From Chromatiales bacterium (GTDB taxonomy: Bacteria; Pseudomonadota; Gammaproteobacteria; Thiohalomonadales; Thiohalomonadaceae), in NCBI GenBank assembly GCA_029864785.1, contig JAOTST010000082.1:1-6902 (forward strand): DNA of 6,902 nucleotides, given 5' to 3'. Below the pieces are notes generated by a model. The model worked only from the letters and a program-made list of their open reading frames with translations, was not told the DNA's origin and made no database searches. This document shows positions 6,223 to 6,902 of this stretch, piece after piece (position 1 is the stretch's first letter; the number at the start of each line of letters is the position of its first letter). The translations under genes were made by a program, and so were the position numbers.

Positions 6223-6282
6223 TTAAAATACAAGATTGATCTTCTCTAGCTCACTCAACTCTCTACTTGATGGTTCACTCAT
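6223..6282 (-). pseudogene. 19-codon remnant of a gene coupled to the lipoprotein gene
   Basis: The ATG at 6282 overlaps the lipoprotein TGA as ATGA and is preceded by GGAG with 8-nt spacing, a better ribosome binding site than most in this window. The frame reads MSEPSSRELSELEKINLVF and stops at TAA 6223-6225, seven bases before the REP arm at 6216. The strong start signals with a very short product suggest the 5' end of a longer operon partner cut off by the REP-RAYT unit. A genuine short peptide is the alternative. No continuation was recognised beyond the unit, between 5190 and 5259. Confidence 0.4.
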
Positions 6283-6866
6283 GACTTATCTCCCTGCACG
6301 CCCTTAGATTTTGTTGGATATATTTTGAAGTACCGAAAAGAACAATTTCTTGAAAACATAACATTGTTTGGTATTTTGGTTTTTAGTAACCGAACCAGTT
6401 CGTCCCACGATGGACATGGGTTTTGTTTCAAAAAAACAGGTGATGTCAGATAGACATGGAGTTGTGATCCATCCACAATAAAATAGATACTATATCCAGA
6501 AATATAGCCCGGCAGATAGCGCTTTAGATCGACAGTATCTTCATAGATCTCACCAGTTGATTTGACCTGCCATTTGACATAGAGATCATCACCACGACGC
6601 ATACGACCAAAAATACCAGTTCGTTGCAAAGCAATATCATTGTCAGTCAGATCTCCAGGGGAACGGGCACCTGGATATCTGGAGTCACCATACCGATATT
6701 TCAATATAAGGATATCGGGGCTATCCGCTATTGAATTAAATTCAAATCCATGCCTTACCAATCCATTATTGCCAGAGCAGCCTGATATATTTAGTACGAT
6801 AAATAATGCGAGCAAAACAATATAGTTCTGCCAATACTTTAACAAAGTAGTTTTATAGCTCATCAT
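6279..6866 (-). CDS. hypothetical lipoprotein
   Basis: This 195-residue protein of unrecognised family has a lipoprotein signal peptide: basic N-terminus (MMSYKTTLLKYWQ), a hydrophobic stretch at residues 15-27, and the lipobox ISGC with lipidated Cys30. The residue after the cysteine is Ser, so export to the outer membrane is more likely than inner-membrane retention, by the usual +2 rule. The mature part is rich in beta-prone segments (DILILKYRYGD, DLYVKWQV, GYSIYFIVDGSQLHVYLTS), which suggests a small beta-rich domain, but I can assign no function. Two further cysteines lie in the mature chain (NPCPSW and NCSF) and could form a disulphide. The start is ATG ATG, with GGGATTGG just upstream as a weak SD; the second ATG is equally possible. 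Its stop overlaps the next short frame (ATGA). The upstream promoter is mostly outside the window. Confidence 0.75.
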   Translation of the reverse strand: MMSYKTTLLKYWQNYIVLLALFIVLNISGCSGNNGLVRHGFEFNSIADSPDILILKYRYGDSRYPGARSPGDLTDNDIALQRTGIFGRMRRGDDLYVKWQVKSTGEIYEDTVDLKRYLPGYISGYSIYFIVDGSQLHVYLTSPVFLKQNPCPSWDELVRLLKTKIPNNVMFSRNCSFRYFKIYPTKSKGVQGDKS

Positions 6867-6902
6867 TTAACCAATCCCATTATTTGTTAATCCCAGTGAA
6901 TA

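Overview
The window looks like chromosomal DNA of a gammaproteobacterium. Three things suggest this: the recR / ybaB / dnaX block has the same gene order as in E. coli, the DnaX and RecR sequences are of gammaproteobacterial type, and a short 4.5S-type SRP RNA gene sits directly upstream of dnaX. Base composition is moderate. The genus cannot be settled from the sequence alone.

Positions 1-2217 (+ strand) hold a tight three-gene run. It starts with the 3' end of an M48/Ste24-type zinc metalloprotease, which enters the window at its HELGH motif. A small periplasmic c-type cytochrome follows, overlapping the protease by ATGA, and then an HDOD-GAF signalling-type protein after a 14 bp gap. The stop codon of the last gene overlaps the stop codon of convergent recR.

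Positions 2214-5172 (- strand), read right to left, are SRP RNA (ffs), dnaX, ybaB and recR. No clear terminator separates ffs from dnaX, so the group is probably at least partly co-transcribed. The true dnaX start is at 5020; the longer open frame to 5137 runs into the SRP RNA gene. dnaX has a run of nine A residues just after the region encoding domains I-III. A slip in either direction ends translation within a few codons, which predicts a gamma-type short clamp-loader subunit alongside full-length tau. A 17-nt hairpin lies immediately 5' of the run.

Positions 5257-6219 form a self-contained REP-RAYT unit. A single-stranded-DNA (HUH/Y1) REP-associated transposase gene is bracketed by two inverted pairs of the motif GGGTCGGAGTCAAA. 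A third, compact palindrome of the same motif is embedded in frame in the transposase gene, within a degenerate 48-bp tandem duplication that encodes two 16-residue repeats.

Positions 6223-6866 (- strand) hold an unrecognised lipoprotein gene. It is coupled by ATGA to a 19-codon reading frame with a good ribosome binding site, which stops just before the REP arm. The simplest reading is that the REP-RAYT unit arrived in, or eroded, a second gene of the lipoprotein operon.

No CRISPR array, tRNA, rRNA or phage gene was seen. I found no wholly new multi-gene system. The points most worth attention are the dnaX slippage site and the REP palindrome captured inside its own transposase gene.
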